Positions 22,191 through 24,909 of a stretch of DNA of 24,909 bases are shown here, piece after piece. Where the stretch lies: NCBI GenBank assembly GCA_910588495.1, contig CAJUPU010000042.1, positions 1 through 24,909 on the forward strand, given 5' to 3'. Source of the DNA: an uncultured Oscillospiraceae bacterium. GTDB lineage: Bacteria > Bacillota > Clostridia > Oscillospirales > Oscillospiraceae. Position numbers and translations under genes: made by a program. Below the pieces are notes generated by a model, which worked only from the letters and a program-made list of their open reading frames with translations, had not been told where the DNA came from and did no database searches. Every line of letters starts with the position of its first letter. Within the stretch, counting starts at the first letter, position 1.

Positions 22191-22230
22191 AAAGCCCCAC
22201 CGGGATCTTCCGGCGGGGCTTTGCCAGCTT
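22191..22230 (+). terminator. Terminator after the histidine kinase gene
   Basis: AAAGCCCC (22191-22198) pairs with GGGGCTTT (22215-22222), with CCGG/CCGG continuing the stem inside, 24 bases past the stop. The following GCCAGCTTCTT is only moderately T-rich. Confidence 0.6.
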
Positions 22231-22231
22231 C

Positions 22232-22260
22232 TTAACAAATATTAAGGCTCTGTCTATGTG
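22232..22260 (+). promoter_or_regulatory. Candidate promoter of the DUF1622/lipoprotein/apbE operon
   Basis: TTAACA (22232-22237), 17 bases, TATGTG (22255-22260). It lies in the only A/T-rich patch upstream of the operon. The -10 match is poor, so the exact start is uncertain. Confidence 0.4.
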
Positions 22261-22315
22261 CCATTAAGATAGAGGGATCAGAATGGTCGAAAAAAGGAGA
22301 GGAGGCGGTCGTGCC

Positions 22316-22669
22316 ATGCTGGAGCAGCTGGTGGAGGCGGTGCTGGGGGCGCTCATCCCCCTGTGCGAGATGATGGGCATCCTGGTGATCGCCGTGTCCA
22401 CCCTATCCGCCTTCGGGCGGTATCTCCGGGGGCTGTTCACCCGCTCCCCCGGCGACGTCAAGTCCCAGCTGGCCTCCGGGCTGGCCCTGAGCCTGGAGTT
22501 CAAGATGGCCGCCGAGATCCTCAAGACCGTCCTGGTCCGGGACATGACCGAGCTGATGGTGCTGGGCGCCGTCATCATCCTGCGTGCTCTGCTCTCATTT
22601 TTGATCCACTTTGAAATGAAGCAGCATGATATGCCCCATCAAGAGACTTTAGGAGGAATCGAACCATGA
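22316..22669 (+). CDS. DUF1622 family membrane protein
   Basis: 117 residues with three hydrophobic segments (about 8-28, 55-70 and 82-103) and the family features GILVIAVSTLSAFGRYL, LASGLALSLEFKMAAEILKT and VLGAVIILRALLSFLIHFE. No biochemical role is established for the family. ATG 22316 is chosen because GGAGAGGAGG precedes it; ATG 22283 would place that site inside the gene. The end overlaps the lipoprotein start as ATGA, so the two are translationally coupled. A membrane partner for the lipoprotein and flavin transferase is possible. Confidence 0.85.
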   Translation: MLEQLVEAVLGALIPLCEMMGILVIAVSTLSAFGRYLRGLFTRSPGDVKSQLASGLALSLEFKMAAEILKTVLVRDMTELMVLGAVIILRALLSFLIHFEMKQHDMPHQETLGGIEP

Positions 22670-23751
22670 AAAGGAACCGGATCTCTGCCCTGCTGCTGTC
22701 CGCCGTCCTCATGCTGTCCGCCCTGGCGGGCTGCGGCACCACCGTGGTGGTGGCCCCCGAGGGGGACAAGCCCGTCAACACCCCCGCCGCCTCTCAGGCC
22801 CCCGCCGAAAGCGCCCCCGCGGGCGGGGACGCCGTCCCCGTCAAGACCGGCCTGGCCATCCTGCCCGACATCAGCGGCAGCAAGGACGCCTCCGCCGGGG
22901 AGGACGGCACCGCCCAGAGCGAGATCCTGCTGGTGGCCGTCACCGTGGGGGACGACGGCGTCATCGACCAGTGCGTCATCGACATGGTCCAGGCCAAGAT
23001 CGGCTTTGACGCCTCCGGCGCGCTGACCACCGACCCCGCCACCACCTTCCCCAGCAAGAATGAGCTGGGCGACGCCTACGGCATGAAAAAGGCCAGCTCC
23101 ATCGGCAGGGAGTGGAACGAGCAGCTGGCCGCCCTGGCGGACTACGCCAGGGGCAAGCGCGTGGACGAGCTCAAGACCATGGCCGTGGGCGAGGACGGCA
23201 AGGCCGGCGACGTGGACCTGGCCGCCTCCGTCACCCTGTACATCGGCTCCTTCGTGGACGGCATCGAGGCCGCCGCCGCCAACGCCGATCACAGGGGCGC
23301 CTCCAAGGGCGACAAGCTGGGCCTGGCCAGCCAGACCAGCATGAGCAAGAGCAAGGACGCCGCCGACGGCAAGGACGGCCTGGCCCAGGCCTACGCCACC
23401 ATCGCCGCGGTCACCTTCAGCGGGGACACGGTGACCAGCTGCTATCTCGACGCGGTGCAGGCCAACGTGAACTTCGACGCCTCCGGCAAGATCGCCACCG
23501 ACCTGACCGCCGCCCCCCAGACCAAGAACCAGCTGGGCGACGGCTACGGCATGAAACAGGCCAGCTCCATCGGCAAGGAGTGGAACGAGCAGGCCGCCGC
23601 CTTCTGCGCCTATGTCACCGGCAAGACGGTGGACGAGGTCAAGGGGCTGGCGGTGAGCGAGGACGGCAAGGCCGCCGACGCGGACCTGGCCGCCGGCGTC
23701 ACCATCGGCATCGGCGAGTTCCAGACCCTCATCGAGAAGGCTTCCAAGTGA
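22666..23751 (+). CDS. Lipoprotein of two tandem 156-residue domains, candidate ApbE substrate
   Basis: 361 residues. Signal peptide II with lipobox LAGC (Cys23), an Ala/Pro linker to about 58, then two homologous domains (about 60-205 and 216-361) offset by exactly 156 residues. Shared landmarks are GMKKASSIGREWNEQ/GMKQASSIGKEWNEQ, KIGFDASG/NVNFDASG and DVDLAASVT/DADLAAGVT. The last pair resembles the D-x-x-SGAT motif at which ApbE attaches FMN to Thr, with Thr190 and Thr346 kept but the preceding residues changed. The following gene encodes an ApbE-type enzyme, which supports but does not prove flavinylation. The DNA of the repeats is also very similar (23056-23124 versus 23524-23592), so the duplication is either recent or homogenised. 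AGGAGG at nine bases sets the start. Confidence 0.8.
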   Translation: MKRNRISALLLSAVLMLSALAGCGTTVVVAPEGDKPVNTPAASQAPAESAPAGGDAVPVKTGLAILPDISGSKDASAGEDGTAQSEILLVAVTVGDDGVIDQCVIDMVQAKIGFDASGALTTDPATTFPSKNELGDAYGMKKASSIGREWNEQLAALADYARGKRVDELKTMAVGEDGKAGDVDLAASVTLYIGSFVDGIEAAAANADHRGASKGDKLGLASQTSMSKSKDAADGKDGLAQAYATIAAVTFSGDTVTSCYLDAVQANVNFDASGKIATDLTAAPQTKNQLGDGYGMKQASSIGKEWNEQAAAFCAYVTGKTVDEVKGLAVSEDGKAADADLAAGVTIGIGEFQTLIEKASK

Positions 23752-23757
23752 CAAAAC

Positions 23758-23781
23758 GGGGCGGGCCCCAGGGCCCGCCCC
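23758..23781 (+). other. Hairpin between the lipoprotein gene and apbE
   Basis: Perfect 10-bp stem GGGGCGGGCC (23758-23767) with GGCCCGCCCC (23772-23781) and a 4-base loop, six bases after the lipoprotein stop. There is no T-run on this strand. Probably lowers read-through or protects the upstream message, giving more lipoprotein than transferase. Confidence 0.5.
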
Positions 23782-23803
23782 TGTGGCAAAAGGCGGGACC
23801 CAT

Positions 23804-24841
23804 ATGAAACAGCGCGTTTTGGCGCTGGCCCTGGCGGCGGCGCTGCTGCTGGGCGGCTGCGCCCCCCAGGCCGCCCCCGGCCCGGAGCTCCACCGGTACG
23901 AGGCCAGCTTTCTCACCCTGTTCGACACGGTGACCACCATCGTGGGCTACGCGGAGAGCCGGGAGGAATTCCAGGCCACCGCCCAGGCCTTCCACGACGA
24001 GCTGCTGGAGTACCACCAGCTGTTCGACATCTACCACGACTACGACGGGATGAACAACCTCAAGACCGTCAACGACCGCGCCGGGGGGGACCCGGTGGCG
24101 GTGGACCCCCGGATCGTGGAGCTGCTGCTGTTCTGCCGGGAGCTGGAGGCGCTCACCGGGGGAAGGGTGGACGTGACCATGGGCAGCGTGCTCTCCCTGT
24201 GGCATGAGGCCCGGAGCGCGGGGGTGGACGATCCGGAGCACGCCGCCCTGCCTGACCGGGCGGCGCTGGAGGCGGCGGCGGAGCATACCGGCTTCTCCCT
24301 GCTGGAGCTGGACCGGGAGGCGTCCACCGTCCGCCTCACCGACCCCCTCGCCCGGCTGGACGTGGGGGCGGTGGCCAAGGGCTACGCGGTGGAGCGGGCC
24401 TGCCGCTCCGCCCCGGCGGGGCTGCTGGTGAGCGTGGGCGGCAACGTCCGCGCCACCGGCCCCAAGCCGGAGGGGGACGCCCCCTGGGTGGTGGGGGTGC
24501 AGCGGCCCGACGGCGGCAGGCAGGACTACCTGCACACGCTGTACATCGACCGGCAGTCCGTGGTGAGCAGCGGCGACTACCAGCGCTACTACACCGTAGA
24601 CGGCGCGCGCTACCACCACATCATCGACCCGGAGACCCTCTCCCCGGGGACCCTGTGGCGGGCGGTCACCGTGGTGTGCCCCGACTCGGGGCTGGCCGAC
24701 GGGCTGTCCACCGCCCTGTTCCTCCTGCCCCGGGAGGAGGGGGAGGCCCTGGCCCGGCGCTGCGAAGCCCAGGCCATGTGGGTGTCCACCGGCGGAGAGC
24801 TGTTCTACACCGACGGCTTTTTGGAGCTTGTCCGCACCTGA
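23804..24841 (+). CDS. apbE: FAD:protein FMN transferase (ApbE family lipoprotein)
   Basis: 345 residues. Signal peptide II with lipobox LGGC (Cys19). ApbE landmarks in order: FDTVTTI near 40-46, GGRVDVTMG near 119-127, RLDVGAVAKGYAVE near 184-197 (the FAD-binding AKGY segment), VGGNVRATG near 211-219, YHHIIDPET near 270-278, and the metal-binding ADGLSTALF near 298-306. The enzyme cleaves FAD and links FMN through phosphate to a Thr or Ser of exported redox proteins. No Rnf, Nqr or other canonical substrate is encoded in the window; the duplicated lipoprotein directly upstream is the obvious candidate. Start ATG 23804 follows AAAGGCGGGA at a suitable distance. Confidence 0.92.
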   Translation: MKQRVLALALAAALLLGGCAPQAAPGPELHRYEASFLTLFDTVTTIVGYAESREEFQATAQAFHDELLEYHQLFDIYHDYDGMNNLKTVNDRAGGDPVAVDPRIVELLLFCRELEALTGGRVDVTMGSVLSLWHEARSAGVDDPEHAALPDRAALEAAAEHTGFSLLELDREASTVRLTDPLARLDVGAVAKGYAVERACRSAPAGLLVSVGGNVRATGPKPEGDAPWVVGVQRPDGGRQDYLHTLYIDRQSVVSSGDYQRYYTVDGARYHHIIDPETLSPGTLWRAVTVVCPDSGLADGLSTALFLLPREEGEALARRCEAQAMWVSTGGELFYTDGFLELVRT

Positions 24842-24856
24842 CCCCTATATTCTCTT

Positions 24857-24909
24857 AGGGAACCGCTGATTTAATCGCCCCACAAGATGGGAAATGTGAT
24901 AAAATAGGG
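24857..24909. mobile_element. Possible terminal inverted repeat of an insertion sequence (window edge)
   Basis: After apbE the composition turns suddenly A/T-rich, and AGGGAACCGCTGATTTAATC (24857-24876) resembles the ends of IS5-type elements, with a CTTAG just before it and a TAAAAT-like -10 at the window edge. The transposase and the other end are outside the window, so this is a weak call from appearance only. Confidence 0.25.

Noticed and set aside
23758..23781. Full terminator separating apbE from the lipoprotein gene
   Set aside because: There is no T-run on the plus strand and no promoter between the hairpin and apbE, so at least some read-through is needed for apbE expression.
1..24909. 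CRISPR array or prophage
   Set aside because: No regularly spaced direct repeats, integrase, capsid or cas-like proteins were seen on either strand.

Overview
The window is about 25 kb of GC-rich DNA with purine-rich Shine-Dalgarno sites, sigma-A-like promoters, rho-independent terminators and typical Firmicutes families (LytTR regulator, PucR regulator, SLH surface protein, CotH/VTC/DUF4956, DUF1622, CitMHS, Fldc/Had-type dehydratase relatives, ApbE). The best fit is a high-GC gut clostridium of the Oscillospiraceae type (Flavonifractor/Lawsonibacter/Oscillibacter-like). That placement is inferred from style and gene content, not from a marker gene. No phage, CRISPR array or rRNA is seen. 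One possible insertion-sequence end sits at the right edge.

Layout. 1-945: a LytTR response regulator, followed (on the minus strand) by the first 24 codons of what is probably its sensor kinase. 945-4134: a MATE exporter (minus), a divergent CPBP membrane protease of visibly lower GC, and a MerR/BmrR-type regulator. 4317-4624: two tandem tRNA-Ser genes (GCT and TGA anticodons, both with encoded CCA) with promoter and terminator. 4753-7861: a VTC-domain / DUF4956 / CotH-kinase operon (minus). 8055-17528: a long minus-strand cluster. In transcription order it holds a CitMHS transporter, a 68-residue membrane protein, two 2-hydroxyacyl-CoA dehydratase-like subunits, an SLH-anchored carboxylesterase, a family III CoA-transferase and a second MATE exporter. 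A divergent PucR-type regulator (17834-19468) sits at its head. 19592-22166: a divergent OmpR-type response regulator and a membrane histidine kinase. 22316-24841: DUF1622 membrane protein, a lipoprotein made of two 156-residue repeats, and an ApbE flavin transferase.

The most interesting part is the 9.5-17.5 kb cluster. Its genes read as one pathway: a surface esterase releases an acid, a CitMHS symporter imports it, a CoA-transferase activates it, and a dehydratase-like pair transforms it, under a substrate-sensing PucR regulator. Yet both dehydratase-like subunits lack the cysteines that hold the [4Fe-4S] clusters in the known family, and no ATP-dependent activator is encoded nearby. The pair may therefore do different chemistry from its relatives. 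A second candidate novelty is the duplicated lipoprotein next to apbE. It carries a degenerate but repeated version of the flavinylation motif (ASVT/AGVT instead of SGAT) at exactly the repeat spacing.

Limits: all family calls are from reading motifs. No alignment, structure prediction or database search was run.
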